A stretch of 64,000 nt of DNA from Euzebyella marina (GCF_014855515.1 NZ_JACYFK010000002.1:248001-312000), one strand, 5' to 3'. Positions 18,429 through 27,678 are shown, counted from the stretch's first letter. Notes: a model not told the origin generated them from the letters alone. Program-made: numbers and translations.

Positions 18429-20600
18429 TTATTTCATTTTTTGAACCATTTCCAACTGGTCTACGCTAACATTGGTGGTGAACATTCCGTAGTTGACAAT
18501 AGCTTTTCCCTTCTCCAAAGAATCGATGGTACCTACCGCTTTTCCGTCTTGCATTCGCACCCGGTCACCTACCTTAAAGACAGGTCTTGGCTTGTTCTGT
18601 TCTTTGATGACCGCTTTCTTTTGCTCTACCTTTTTCTTTTCTCGAATGACCTTCACCTCTTTTTGCACTTCTTGAGCCACTTGCGCTTTTTTCGCCCTTT
18701 CGGCCTTTGCCTCCTTGGCCGTTTTTTTCTTGCGCTTGCTATTTTCGGTTTCTACGATTCGCAATAGTTCAGAAACCAACGGCCTCTTTTTCTTATCGTG
18801 AAAATATTTGTCCGCCGCCTTATTGACCTTATTGCCCAGTTGAATCATGCGCTGGTCATGGTCATAAAGCTCCTGATAATTTTCCAGTTTGCTTTTAATC
18901 TTGGCATTCAGCTTTTCTAAACGAGCCGCTTCTTCTTTGGCCTTGGTTTCCTCTTCCTGAAGTCTTGAGCCCGTACGGGCCATTTTACTGCGTTCTTTCT
19001 GTAACTTGGCTATGGTAGCATCAAAACGAACCTTACCCCGCTCAATTTTCTTCTTGGCCTTGTTAATTAAGGAATAGGGTATGCCGTTCTTTTGCGCTAC
19101 TTCGAATGTGAAAGAACTACCGGCTTCCCCCAATACCAATTGAAAGGTAGGTTCTAAAGTTCTTCCGTCGAAAAGCATATTGGCATTGGTAGCATGGGGC
19201 AACTCGTTCGCCAATGCCTTAAGGTTGGCATAATGGGTAGTAATTACTCCGTAAGACTCCCTTTCGTAGAAAACTTCTAAAAAGGCCTCTGCCAAAGCCC
19301 CACCAAGTTCGGGATCACTACCAGTACCGAATTCGTCAATCAAAAAGAGGGTATTGTCATTACAGAGCCTTAAGAAGTTGTTCATATTCTTTAAACGATA
19401 GCTATAGGTACTCAGGTGGTTCTCTATTGATTGGTTATCACCGATATCCGTAAGTATAGTATCAAAAAAAGAAACGGAACTTCTTTCATGAACGGGGATT
19501 AGAAGCCCTGATTGAAGCATTACTTGAAGTAGACCGATTGTTTTAAGGGTAATACTTTTTCCGCCGGCATTCGGACCAGAGATGACGATAATACGATTTT
19601 CTGGGTGCAATTCGATGGTCTGCGGAAAGGTCTTTTCTTTCTTGAATTTATTGCTCATAAAGAGCAACGGGTGAAAGGCATCTCGAAGGTAAAGACGTCT
19701 CTCTGAATTGATATTGGGCAGCAAGGCGTTTATGTCAACCGCATGTTTGGCTTTTGCCGAAGTAACATCTAAATGAGCCAGATACGACTGGTAGATGCGT
19801 AGCAGGGGCGAATAGGGGCGAATTTTATTGGTGAGTTCTTTGAGTATACGCTGTACTTCTTCTTGCTCATCAAACTCTAGATTATTTAATTCGCGGCTGT
19901 ATTTCAAAGTGGCTTCAGGCTCGATATAAACAATGCTTCCCGTTTTTGAGGTACCCATCACCGTACCTTTGACCTTTCTGCGGTACATGGCCTTGACCGC
20001 CAAAACACGTCGGTTTTCTACCACCGATTCCCTAATATCGTCCAGGTAATCAGAACTGCTATACATGCTCAAGGCCGATGAGAAACTTTGGCCAATTTTA
20101 CCCCTGACCTGTAAAATCTGCCTGCGCAGACTTGCCAATTTCTCTGAGGCATTATCGCGAACCTCTCCAAAACGGTCGATAACCAGGTCTATTTCTGCGG
20201 GAATTTCCTTGTTTTCCTCTATGGTATCGGCACTTTGGTGAAGTAGTGGATAATACTCCTCGAATTTTTTAAGAAACTTTTTAAGAACGGAAACCGTACG
20301 GCATATGCTGGTCATTTTTTTAAAACCTTCGATTTCCAAAACGGTATTCTCTATTTTTAGAAGTCTTAATTCTTTGTCGATACCTTCAAAACTGTGTGAT
20401 GGTATTCGGTTTTCACTGACGAGCGAAGAAAGATATTCGGCCGTTTGACCCAATTCAGACAAAATAGCCTCTTCATCGGTAAAGGGGCTAATCTCCAAAG
20501 CTTGGGCTTTTCCCAGCTCGGTACCGCAACGGGCCGCTATTTGTTTGAGCACCGTCGGAAATTCTAAATCTTGTAATGTTTTTGGATGTATACCCGCCAT
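18429..20600 (-). CDS. mutS2: MutS2 family DNA-binding ATPase lacking the Smr domain
   Basis: About 723 residues. The start is placed at the ATG at 20600; the open frame extends to a TTG at 20621. MutS clamp and lever regions occupy residues about 1-330. The ATPase follows with Walker A GPNAGGKSITLKT (near 340), Walker B FLIDEFGTGSDPELGG (near 415) and the signature STYSYRLKNM. A long charged coiled coil follows, and then a KOW-like segment VFKVGDRVRMQDGKAVGTIDS at the C-terminus. The protein stops there, without the Smr endonuclease domain found at the end of Bacillus and Thermus MutS2. MutS2 proteins act on recombination intermediates or stalled ribosomes rather than mismatch repair. Confidence 0.9.
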   Translation of the reverse strand: MAGIHPKTLQDLEFPTVLKQIAARCGTELGKAQALEISPFTDEEAILSELGQTAEYLSSLVSENRIPSHSFEGIDKELRLLKIENTVLEIEGFKKMTSICRTVSVLKKFLKKFEEYYPLLHQSADTIEENKEIPAEIDLVIDRFGEVRDNASEKLASLRRQILQVRGKIGQSFSSALSMYSSSDYLDDIRESVVENRRVLAVKAMYRRKVKGTVMGTSKTGSIVYIEPEATLKYSRELNNLEFDEQEEVQRILKELTNKIRPYSPLLRIYQSYLAHLDVTSAKAKHAVDINALLPNINSERRLYLRDAFHPLLFMSNKFKKEKTFPQTIELHPENRIIVISGPNAGGKSITLKTIGLLQVMLQSGLLIPVHERSSVSFFDTILTDIGDNQSIENHLSTYSYRLKNMNNFLRLCNDNTLFLIDEFGTGSDPELGGALAEAFLEVFYERESYGVITTHYANLKALANELPHATNANMLFDGRTLEPTFQLVLGEAGSSFTFEVAQKNGIPYSLINKAKKKIERGKVRFDATIAKLQKERSKMARTGSRLQEEETKAKEEAARLEKLNAKIKSKLENYQELYDHDQRMIQLGNKVNKAADKYFHDKKKRPLVSELLRIVETENSKRKKKTAKEAKAERAKKAQVAQEVQKEVKVIREKKKVEQKKAVIKEQNKPRPVFKVGDRVRMQDGKAVGTIDSLEKGKAIVNYGMFTTNVSVDQLEMVQKMK

Positions 20601-20853
20601 GGTTTTAAAAATCGAGGGCAAAGGTAGGGATTGATGCCGAAAAGTAAGTCCTCATTCAGCAATTGGCTGGTGGCTTAGAGGTTTTGGTTGTGTTTTAGAC
20701 TTTGGTAAGAGTGAAGTAGGGCTTTCAATTACGCTGTGCTTGGTCGCTAAATTCTCCTAACTTCAAGAAACTTTGTTTCAATTCCTCACAAGCGGATAAT
20801 TTGAACGTTCCCGTGCTTTGCGTTCCAAACTCCCTGTTTTATGATGCCCTTAT

Positions 20854-20876
20854 CCTGGGCTGGCACGAGCAGCACC
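20854..20876. repeat. Degenerate copy of the CGAGC palindromic repeat
   Basis: GGGCTGGCACGAGCAGCACC resembles the left arm of the elements at 22427-22459 and 23613-23650, with its right arm lost. It lies in the 309-base gap between the 236-residue membrane-protein gene and mutS2, where no gene is seen. Confidence 0.4.
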
Positions 20877-20909
20877 CTATTACTATTGAGAGAGATTATT
20901 ATATGATCT

Positions 20910-21620
20910 TCATAATTTTCCTTCCTTTTTTCCAAACAAGGTTTTGATTCCTTCTCCCCATGAGGGAGCATAATAGTTTTTTCCTTTTTTATGGTGGCCC
21001 ATATATTGTAAATACCCATTGACTACAATCAGAATCAAGGCCAAGGCCGAACAAATAGTGATTAAATATGCCATCGCCTTTCCGAAAAAATACCTTAGAC
21101 GGCTATTGGTGCCATATACGTGGGTTTTATCTAGCGTGAGATAGTTATCTCTACTCCTAAAATCGTTTGCTTCATCCAAGACCACTTTCACCTCTGTGTC
21201 CACTGGTGTGGTGAAGGTAATGGGGAGTTGTTCTGCCAAGGGACGAATTTTGTCTATAATTCGCTTCTTTTCGAGAAAGTCAACTAGCCTTTCCCGTTTG
21301 TCGGAGTGTTTTTCCCAATCATATACCAATTGAATGTTCAAAGTATCAAATTGAAGGGCCACCTCCAGATATCTTGGTTTGAAAGAAGCAGTGTCAAAAT
21401 CTCTACGAATGGGAACAGTTATGGTAGAGTCTCCTAATTGTAACAAGCCGGTATTTGAGGGGCTTCTAAAATCCATGTCAATCCTGTTTATACGATCAAA
21501 TTGATACACATTTCCCACATCGTTCATTTCTTTTATGAAATCGGGCCCGAATTTGAATGTAAACACCGCAGCAATGAGCGTATACAAAATTGAAATTATT
21601 ATGAATTTGGCTTCTTTCAT
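20910..21620 (-). CDS. Hypothetical membrane protein with two transmembrane helices
   Basis: 236 residues, not recognised. An N-terminal helix (FIIISILYTLIAAVFTF) and a C-terminal one (MAYLITICSALALILIVVNGYL) enclose an extracytoplasmic region of about 150 residues with beta-rich text (DFRSPSNTGLLQLGDSTI, LEVALQFDTLNIQLVY). A basic tail follows. It is 8 bases downstream of the 190-residue gene and clearly cotranscribed with it and with an orphan C-terminal coding fragment. The arrangement recalls immunity genes behind a toxin tip, but no domain confirms this. Confidence 0.6.
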   Translation of the reverse strand: MKEAKFIIISILYTLIAAVFTFKFGPDFIKEMNDVGNVYQFDRINRIDMDFRSPSNTGLLQLGDSTITVPIRRDFDTASFKPRYLEVALQFDTLNIQLVYDWEKHSDKRERLVDFLEKKRIIDKIRPLAEQLPITFTTPVDTEVKVVLDEANDFRSRDNYLTLDKTHVYGTNSRLRYFFGKAMAYLITICSALALILIVVNGYLQYMGHHKKGKNYYAPSWGEGIKTLFGKKEGKL

Positions 21621-21628
21621 TTTATTGC

Positions 21629-22201
21629 CTACCGTCTTCCGCTGCCCAAAAGTTTTGTTATTTCTCCTGTTTCCGCATTTATTTCACGCCATTCAATCCA
21701 ATCTCGATCATATATGATTTCGATCCTATTGATTAGATTACCGTTATCATCTTTGCCCCAATCAAAGCCTCCGAAGTGAAGCCCTCCTTCATATTCGGCA
21801 CTTTCAATCGGAGGGTTGGAATCTTTATTTAACTTTATCCTTCTTATCATGTTCTCGGACAAGAGGACAGGGACTTCAATAACTCTATGAATGCTGCCAT
21901 CTAGGTTGTATATCACAGCGTTATTTGGGGAAGTAAACTTAGAATTCACGCCATGATAAATAGAAACAATTTTTTGTTGATCAACCGAAGGATAACCTGT
22001 GACATTCTCGGAAGATGAAACTCTAATCCAATCATTTTTATGTCTCCATAACAAGTTGATTTTACCTCTTAGAATAAGGTTTTTATAGCTTTTTTCGGTG
22101 AAATCTATATCATAGACTGGATAAATAGGCATGTTATAACCAACATGAATTTGGTTAAGTTCTCCTCTATCATTTTCGTAGAAAAAATTAAATTTCTCCA
22201 T
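21629..22201 (-). CDS. Hypothetical soluble protein downstream of an orphan C-terminal fragment
   Basis: 190 residues, no signal peptide or membrane segment, not recognised. It is rich in aromatic and charged residues with alternating strands (KINLLWRHKNDWIRVSSSEN, GLHFGGFDWGKDDNG, RIEIIYDRDWIEW), resembling small beta-rich immunity-type proteins. Its ATG overlaps the stop of the upstream reading frame as TAATG, so translation is probably coupled to it. The composition is more AT-rich than the flanking core genes, consistent with acquired DNA. Confidence 0.6.
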   Translation of the reverse strand: MEKFNFFYENDRGELNQIHVGYNMPIYPVYDIDFTEKSYKNLILRGKINLLWRHKNDWIRVSSSENVTGYPSVDQQKIVSIYHGVNSKFTSPNNAVIYNLDGSIHRVIEVPVLLSENMIRRIKLNKDSNPPIESAEYEGGLHFGGFDWGKDDNGNLINRIEIIYDRDWIEWREINAETGEITKLLGSGRR

Positions 22202-22377
22202 TATTTAAGTTGATATGTTTTAATGTTTTCAACGTCGAAATACTTTTCCCATGTATTGCTGCCTAAATACTCTATGAACTCGTATTGATGTTGATTACCA
22301 TAATAAATTTGTCCGCTATTAGTCCCTGAAGTTTCTTTCATTGGTCCAACGACCCCATCCCTGACCGGTGAGTCTTG
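22201..22377 (-). pseudogene. Orphan C-terminal coding fragment (toxin-tip-like), 5' end missing
   Basis: A frame open from a stop at 22378-22380 encodes about 58 residues that look protein-like: SPVRDGVVGPMKETSG, then GQIYYGNQHQYEFIEYLG and NTWEKYFDVENIKTYQL. The coding-looking text extends upstream of the only Met (base 22341) with no start codon, so the front of a longer gene has probably been lost. Its stop overlaps the start of the 190-residue gene (TAATG). Position before two small unknown genes suggests the tip of a polymorphic toxin or a secreted repeat protein; this is inference only. Confidence 0.45.
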
Positions 22378-22723
22378 TTATTGTTTTTCATTTTTTCTAA
22401 TAATCATTTACTTTTTTTTATTGTTGTGGGCACGAGCGTGACGCTCGCGCTAGTGGGGGATGCCCAAGTTCAGAACTTTATGATGCTGTTTTACTTTGAG
22501 ATATATCCATTTTTATAAATTTTCTCAAATAGAAAATAATTACACGTAAATAAATCTTCCGCTGGTAATGGGTTGCATTTTCGCATTTCCTATCGATGTT
22601 TGTCAATCAAAAATATCCCCTTTGACCTAAAAATTTGCCCACAGGACTAAGTTCTAAATATTTTAGTAGTCGTGATATTTCTAAACGTTAACTTTATTTT
22701 TAAGTCTTTATTAATTGTAATCT
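22378..22723. other. Intergenic stretch with one palindromic repeat, no gene
   Basis: This stretch of 346 bases holds low-complexity T-rich sequence, the CGAGC palindrome at 22427-22459 and then AT-rich sequence before the lipoprotein gene. No open frame with coding character was seen on either strand. Confidence 0.6.
22427..22459. repeat. CGAGC palindromic repeat, copy 1
   Basis: GGGCACGAGCGTGACGCTCG continues into CGCTAGTGGGG. The core GAGCG-tga-CGCTC is a perfect hairpin. Its reverse complement matches the element at 23613-23650 outside the loop (CCCC, then GCGCGAGC and GCTCGTG), so the two are inverted copies of one element. Confidence 0.65.
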
Positions 22724-23542
22724 ATGAACAAATTTTGCCTAAAATACTTCCCCATTCTTATTGGTTTATTATTAATTACATGTGATAAGGACCCAAATAC
22801 GGATATGGAATCTGATTCGGAAGAACCAAAAATAGAATTTGAAATAGAGACGGGTGTAATTGTAGGAGACGTTATCCTCTTCGACATGTCCAACAACAAA
22901 TCAACAGAATATGATGGGACAATTATTAAACTATTCAAAGAGGATAATTTAGTGCAGGAAACTTCATTGTCAGCAAAGGGAACATTTTCGCTTGAAAATT
23001 TAGAGATAGGAAGCTACAAGATGGTTACTGAAAAAGAGGGGTATGGCACTTATGATACTATTCAAATTAACAACACTACAAAAATTGATACTTTATCAAC
23101 AATAGAACTACTGGAATACCCAACTGTTGAACCAACTATTGTTTTCTTTGAATATGGAAATTCCTCATTTGGGGAAACGATACATTTGCATTTTAAAAAT
23201 GATGAGTGGTTGCTAGTCAGCAAGGAGTATTATTTTAGTAGAACCCCCGATGTTTCCTTTCAAAAATTCGACTATCGATTAGGGTCGGGTTCTTATCAAG
23301 GGGGAAACAAAGAATCTTCGTCACCCTACAACGGTTATGTCGTAGATTCCCCGTCTTCAACATGGTCCGGCACTGGTAAAAGTTTGGAAAATGGAGGATT
23401 CACACCTGGCGAAAAAATTTATGTAAGGGTTTATGTAGTCCATGAAAAATTTTACGAGAGCATTGGAGGTATCGATAAGAATTTTGAAGTCATAAGCCAC
23501 ATAAGGAAAAATGGCTCCAACGTTTACGAGTTTCAGTTTTAA
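22724..23542 (+). CDS. Lipoprotein with carboxypeptidase-regulatory-like beta-sandwich
   Basis: 272 residues with an uncommon but plausible lipobox (LLITC, Cys20) followed by DKDPN, so probably a lipid-anchored envelope protein. Residues about 45-130 fit a transthyretin/carboxypeptidase-regulatory-like sandwich (GTIIKLFKEDNLVQET, GTFSLENLEIGSYKMVTEK). Residues about 135-272 are a second beta-rich domain (IHLHFKNDEWLLVSKEYYF, EKIYVRVYVVHEKFY) that I do not recognise. The gene is AT-rich and lies between inverted copies of a palindromic repeat, so it may be a recent arrival. Confidence 0.65.
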   Translation: MNKFCLKYFPILIGLLLITCDKDPNTDMESDSEEPKIEFEIETGVIVGDVILFDMSNNKSTEYDGTIIKLFKEDNLVQETSLSAKGTFSLENLEIGSYKMVTEKEGYGTYDTIQINNTTKIDTLSTIELLEYPTVEPTIVFFEYGNSSFGETIHLHFKNDEWLLVSKEYYFSRTPDVSFQKFDYRLGSGSYQGGNKESSSPYNGYVVDSPSSTWSGTGKSLENGGFTPGEKIYVRVYVVHEKFYESIGGIDKNFEVISHIRKNGSNVYEFQF

Positions 23543-23877
23543 TAAAAAACCATTACTTATTATGGATGAATACTTTAAAACTCGAAAGCGGGTAGAATAT
23601 TAAAGTTGCGATTCCCCCTGCTGGCGCGAGCATCTTTGCTCGTGATCTTAAATCCTACATCAATCATCATTCCAATACTCCCAGAATTATAAAATCAACT
23701 TATTGATAAACACAACACTTTATAAGTTCAGGGTCTACCGCGACATCAACTAAGATACATATTACAACACTTCCCGCTCTGTTTTAGTTATGGGTCGCCC
23801 CGACATTCTAAAAATCAAATCCTCGATTTTGATTAATTTTATGCTCGTAAGTGAACCTATAAAGTGAAAAAAAGAAA
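23543..23877. other. Intergenic stretch with one palindromic repeat, no gene
   Basis: This stretch of 335 bases between the AT-rich lipoprotein gene and ung holds the second intact CGAGC palindrome (23613-23650), preceded by AAAGTTGCGATTC, a string that also occurs as AAGTTGCGATTC after the cytolysin gene (about 18272). No coding frame or RNA gene is evident. Confidence 0.55.
23613..23650. repeat. CGAGC palindromic repeat, copy 2 (inverted to copy 1)
   Basis: CCCCCTGCTGGCGCGAGCAT followed by CTTTGCTCGTGATC. The CGAGCA/TGCTCG arms form a hairpin. It shares the CCCC, GCGCGAGC and GCTCGTG blocks with the reverse complement of 22427-22459. Confidence 0.65.
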
Positions 23878-24543
23878 ATGCCCATAACCATCGAGGAGAC
23901 CTGGAAGTTCCATTTGAAAAAAGAGTTTGAAAAGCCCTATTTTAAGTCGCTGAGCCAATTTGTAAAGACCGAATATGCCCTTTATACCTGTTACCCAAAA
24001 GGAAAGGATGTCTTTGCCGCTTTCGACCATTGCCCCTTTGACGAGACCAAGGTGGTTATTATTGGGCAAGATCCTTATCACGGACCGGGACAGGCGAACG
24101 GACTCTGTTTTTCGGTGAAAGACGGTATAGCGCATCCACCATCCCTCATCAATATTTTTAAGGAAATAGAAACGGATACCGGTAAACCCTATCCGCGTAG
24201 CGGAAATTTAGAGCGTTGGGCTGAACAAGGCGTATTGCTTCTTAATGCGACTTTAACCGTTCGATCGCACGAAGCGGGCAGTCATCAAAATAGGGGGTGG
24301 GAAACCTTCACCGATGCCGTTATTCAAAAATTATCACTAGAAAAGAAAGGTTTGGTTTTTTTACTTTGGGGAGGATATGCCAAGAAAAAAGCTGCATTGA
24401 TAGATAAGGCAAAGCATCATATTTTGACTTCCGGCCATCCTTCTCCTCTTAGTGCCAATCGGGGCTATTGGTTCGGGAATAGACATTTTAGTCGGGCTAA
24501 CGAAATATTAACGAAAGAAGGGAAAAATCCAATTAATTGGTGA
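23878..24543 (+). CDS. ung: Uracil-DNA glycosylase
   Basis: 221 residues, the normal family-1 length. The water-activating motif GQDPYHG (residues 63-69, catalytic Asp65), the uracil-specificity block LLLNATLTVRSHEAGSHQNRGWE and the DNA-intercalation loop HPSPLSANRGYWFGNRHFS with its catalytic His are all intact. The enzyme removes uracil from DNA in base excision repair. It stands alone after the accessory patch at 20.6-23.9 kb, where core genes resume. Confidence 0.97.
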   Translation: MPITIEETWKFHLKKEFEKPYFKSLSQFVKTEYALYTCYPKGKDVFAAFDHCPFDETKVVIIGQDPYHGPGQANGLCFSVKDGIAHPPSLINIFKEIETDTGKPYPRSGNLERWAEQGVLLLNATLTVRSHEAGSHQNRGWETFTDAVIQKLSLEKKGLVFLLWGGYAKKKAALIDKAKHHILTSGHPSPLSANRGYWFGNRHFSRANEILTKEGKNPINW

Positions 24544-24616
24544 TACTTATTGAATGTAAGTATTTTATAAAAAGAGACTTAGATTAATTTATTAAAACTG
24601 TCAGTTTAATATTATT

Positions 24617-25471
24617 TCATCCCAAGTCAACCAGCAGTTTTTCTTTTGGAAGCTTTTCTTGAATCAATTCTAGCGAAAGTAAGGTGTCTTGCACCTTGCT
24701 CAAAACGACAGGGTCGAATGACTTTTGGCTCCAACGGGTCAAAGAAAGCCATTCTTTAATATCCTCTAATTTTTGTTCGTATCGATTGGCAAGAGTTCTG
24801 TCGATACTGGGTATTTGTTTGAATTCTTGCGTGTAGTCATTAATTCCCTTCAAGATATGTCGCGCGGTGCCTTCATTTTCTTTTAAAAATGCGTCGGTGG
24901 CCGCTACTGCGAAACAAGGCCATGGGGTAGGGCAATCGCCCAGCCTTTTAAAAGTGTCGTTATCGACTAAGGGTTTGGTGGTAAAGTGCTCCCACATGAA
25001 GTAATAGCCCTGGCCAGTCGTTAAGGCCTCGATCGCCCCTTCTAGGTTGTTAATGACTTCAAATTGAAGATTAGAGGTTTCCCAGTCTTCGTTTTGCGCA
25101 TTTACGTATGCCATGAGGTGACTTCCACTACCAAACCGACTGATGGCCGCTTTTGCGGTTTTGAGCTCTGAAATCGCTTTAAAATGGCTCTTAGCGCCTA
25201 CGTGTATGCCCCAAAGTAATGGAGAACCGATATATTCCTGAATAATCTTGGCAGAATTGCCTTCGGTTATGCTCTTGACAATACCCTCTGTTAGAATAAT
25301 AGCCAAATCGGTTTGACCTTCCTGTAATAGTTGGCACATTTTTCCGGTGCCTTCCGGAACGTCGGTCCATTCCAAATCAATACCCTTGTCCTCAAAAATG
25401 CCATCCTCAATGGCCATATGCCATGGCAAATTGAAATGCTCGGGAACGCCAACTATTTTCACTTTTTTCAT
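24617..25471 (-). CDS. Periplasmic-binding-like protein without signal peptide (NMT1/THI5-like fold)
   Basis: About 284 residues. The text fits an ABC-type solute-binding fold: KVKIVGVPEHFNLPWHMAIEDGIF, LQEGQTDLAIILTEGIVKSI, SRFGSGSHLMAYV and LEGAIEALTTGQGYYFMWE resemble the sulfonate/thiamine-precursor binding group. No signal peptide or lipobox precedes it, and there is no permease or ATPase gene next to it, so a cytoplasmic role (ligand sensing or a THI5-like enzyme) is as likely as transport. The start is taken at the ATG at 25471. Confidence 0.7.
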   Translation of the reverse strand: MKKVKIVGVPEHFNLPWHMAIEDGIFEDKGIDLEWTDVPEGTGKMCQLLQEGQTDLAIILTEGIVKSITEGNSAKIIQEYIGSPLLWGIHVGAKSHFKAISELKTAKAAISRFGSGSHLMAYVNAQNEDWETSNLQFEVINNLEGAIEALTTGQGYYFMWEHFTTKPLVDNDTFKRLGDCPTPWPCFAVAATDAFLKENEGTARHILKGINDYTQEFKQIPSIDRTLANRYEQKLEDIKEWLSLTRWSQKSFDPVVLSKVQDTLLSLELIQEKLPKEKLLVDLG

Positions 25472-25597
25472 GAAGCCGATTTTTAGTGTTTTGATCAAAG
25501 ATACGAATGCCTTTGGAGTAGAATAAAGATGAATGGATAAATAGACTTCTAATAAATCATATACGATTAATTATTTTCGTCAATGATATCGGTATTT

Positions 25598-27622
25598 TTA
25601 AGGTTTTTTGTGTAAATATTCGTAAATCGAATACTGTGAGCGGTTTGGTACGGACTCATTTTTGACATAGGTATTACTTTCCGTTTCATCGACCAGTCGC
25701 GCCTTGACATTGTCAGTCAGCTGTAAGGTTAAAATATATTCCAACTCATTGAAAACGGCTTCATCGAATATGGGAGTTAGCACTTCAATTCTGCGATCAA
25801 GGTTTCGGGTCATCCAATCGGCAGACCCTATGTACATTTTTGGCTCACCACTATTTTCGAACCAATAGATACGACCATGCTCTAAAAAACGGTCGACGAT
25901 ACTTGTGATTTCGATGTTTTTGGCAGCTTCTTCATTCCCTAGGTGGACACCACAGAATCCGCGAACAAGCAATCTGATCTTTACTCCAGCTTCTGCAGCC
26001 TCATAAAGTTTGTCGATCATACGCTGATCTTGCAGGCTGTTCATTTTTATTCGGATGGATGCCGATTTGCCGGTTCGGGCATTTTTGATTTCCGTATCGA
26101 CCAGTTGCATGAATTGGGTTCTGGTGCTAAAGGGGGAAACCAGAAGATGTTTTGTGACAGGGGCCAGGCGTTTACGCTCCAGCACTTCGAAAACCTGATG
26201 TAACTCCGTTGCTATTTTTTCGTTGGCCGTGAATAGGCCATGGTCCGCATAAATTTTAGAAGTCTTTCGATTGAAGTTGCCTGTGCTTATGTAGGCGTAT
26301 TTGACCGATTGCTGTTCTTCCTTTCGCTCTATAAGCAGTATTTTACTATGTACTTTTATTTCTAAATCGCTGTGATAGACTTCGGCTCCGTTTTTTTTGA
26401 GTTTTCGGCTCCAATCCAAATTATTCGCCTCATCGAACCTGGCTTTGGGCTCTACAAAGACCATGACTTTTTTACCGTTCTCCAAGGCCTGCAATAGGGT
26501 TTGTGCCAATTTGGAATCTTTGGCGATGCGATACAGTGAGATTTTAATGCTTGTAACCGATGGGTCTGTAGCCGCTTGCTCGAGAAAGTTCAGCACTGGG
26601 TCAAATTGATGATACGGAAAATGAACGATTTGGTCCCGTTTACTGATTTGCTCGAATAAAGACTTTTCTTTACTCAATTCAGGATGGGGCAGTGGAGGAA
26701 GAGGTTCAAAATGCAACTTCGGATTTTCTGTTGGGTCAGGAAAAGACATGAAATCGCTGTAGTTGTGGTATTTCCCCCCAGGAAACATATCCACTTTGCC
26801 AAGACCTAATAAGGTGCGTAGCATCTCTCGATTTTCTTCGGGCATACGAAAATCATAAAGCAGTCTTGTTGGTTGTCCGATGTGTCGCTGGGCTAATGAC
26901 TCCTCGATTTGTTGGGCGATATCTCCATCAAAATTATCTTCCCAATACAACTCGGCGTCTCGTGAAAGCTTTACTTCATAAAAAGATTGTACTACCCTGT
27001 CTTTGAATAAATAAGGAATTTCTTGAGCAATGACATCATCCAAAAAAGTAACGGGATAATGACCCTCGTTTGGGGATAGGTTTATAAACCTGTTCAGCTG
27101 ATTAGAGGGGATAGAGACAAAACAAGTGTCGCCATTGGCAAATCGCACAAAAAAGTAAAGAGCGTTGTTTTTTAAGAATGGCGTTTCTCCATCTACAACG
27201 GAGACAACTTCAACATGCTTCTTAACCTCTTTTTCGAAAAGGGTTCGGATTTCGGCACTCTGTTTTTCAGTGAAATCTTGCTTTTCAATCAGGTCTATAC
27301 CGTTTGTTCGTAGTTCGGGAACAATTTCTTCGCTAAAAATGCGACCAAAAGCCTCTTGTTGCGCTTCTACTACCTGAATAATTTCTTTAAGAGTCTTGGT
27401 GGGGCGTAATTTTAATTTCTTTCGAATGGATTTCTCCACATTTTTAATCTGTCTCAACTTAGAGACCCTCACTCGAAAGAACTCATCTAGATTGGAGGAA
27501 AATATGGCCAAAAACTTGATCCGCTCATAAAGAGGGTTTCTATTGTCCTTGGCTTCCTGTAAAACGCGCCCATTGAAATTCAACCAGCTTAGGTCGCGGT
27601 GCCTGTATAATCGTTCCTTCAT
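25598..27622 (-). CDS. ppk1: Polyphosphate kinase 1
   Basis: 674 residues, the usual length. It contains the N-terminal RDLSWLNFNGRVLQEA block, the head domain, and two catalytic phospholipase-D-like domains. The conserved segments SLYRIAKDSKLAQTL, KARFDEANNLDWSRKL, EIKVHSKILLI (phosphorylated His) and YISTGNFNRKTSKIYAD are visible. It reversibly polymerises ATP gamma-phosphate into polyphosphate. It probably shares a transcript with the nucleoside phosphorylase and DUF1835 genes upstream on the same strand (57-base and 1-base gaps). Confidence 0.96.
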   Translation of the reverse strand: MKERLYRHRDLSWLNFNGRVLQEAKDNRNPLYERIKFLAIFSSNLDEFFRVRVSKLRQIKNVEKSIRKKLKLRPTKTLKEIIQVVEAQQEAFGRIFSEEIVPELRTNGIDLIEKQDFTEKQSAEIRTLFEKEVKKHVEVVSVVDGETPFLKNNALYFFVRFANGDTCFVSIPSNQLNRFINLSPNEGHYPVTFLDDVIAQEIPYLFKDRVVQSFYEVKLSRDAELYWEDNFDGDIAQQIEESLAQRHIGQPTRLLYDFRMPEENREMLRTLLGLGKVDMFPGGKYHNYSDFMSFPDPTENPKLHFEPLPPLPHPELSKEKSLFEQISKRDQIVHFPYHQFDPVLNFLEQAATDPSVTSIKISLYRIAKDSKLAQTLLQALENGKKVMVFVEPKARFDEANNLDWSRKLKKNGAEVYHSDLEIKVHSKILLIERKEEQQSVKYAYISTGNFNRKTSKIYADHGLFTANEKIATELHQVFEVLERKRLAPVTKHLLVSPFSTRTQFMQLVDTEIKNARTGKSASIRIKMNSLQDQRMIDKLYEAAEAGVKIRLLVRGFCGVHLGNEEAAKNIEITSIVDRFLEHGRIYWFENSGEPKMYIGSADWMTRNLDRRIEVLTPIFDEAVFNELEYILTLQLTDNVKARLVDETESNTYVKNESVPNRSQYSIYEYLHKKP

Positions 27623-27678
27623 AGAATAGTAAAAATAACCAATCTGCTTGGTCGGTAGTTAAAGTAATGGTTAAGGAG

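Noticed and set aside
18405-18767. Plus-strand frame opposite mutS2
   Set aside because: Antisense shadow of the low-complexity coiled-coil region of mutS2.
20786-21019. Minus-strand frame overlapping the end of the 236-residue gene
   Set aside because: It shares most of its length with a better-supported gene in another frame and with the repeat at 20854.
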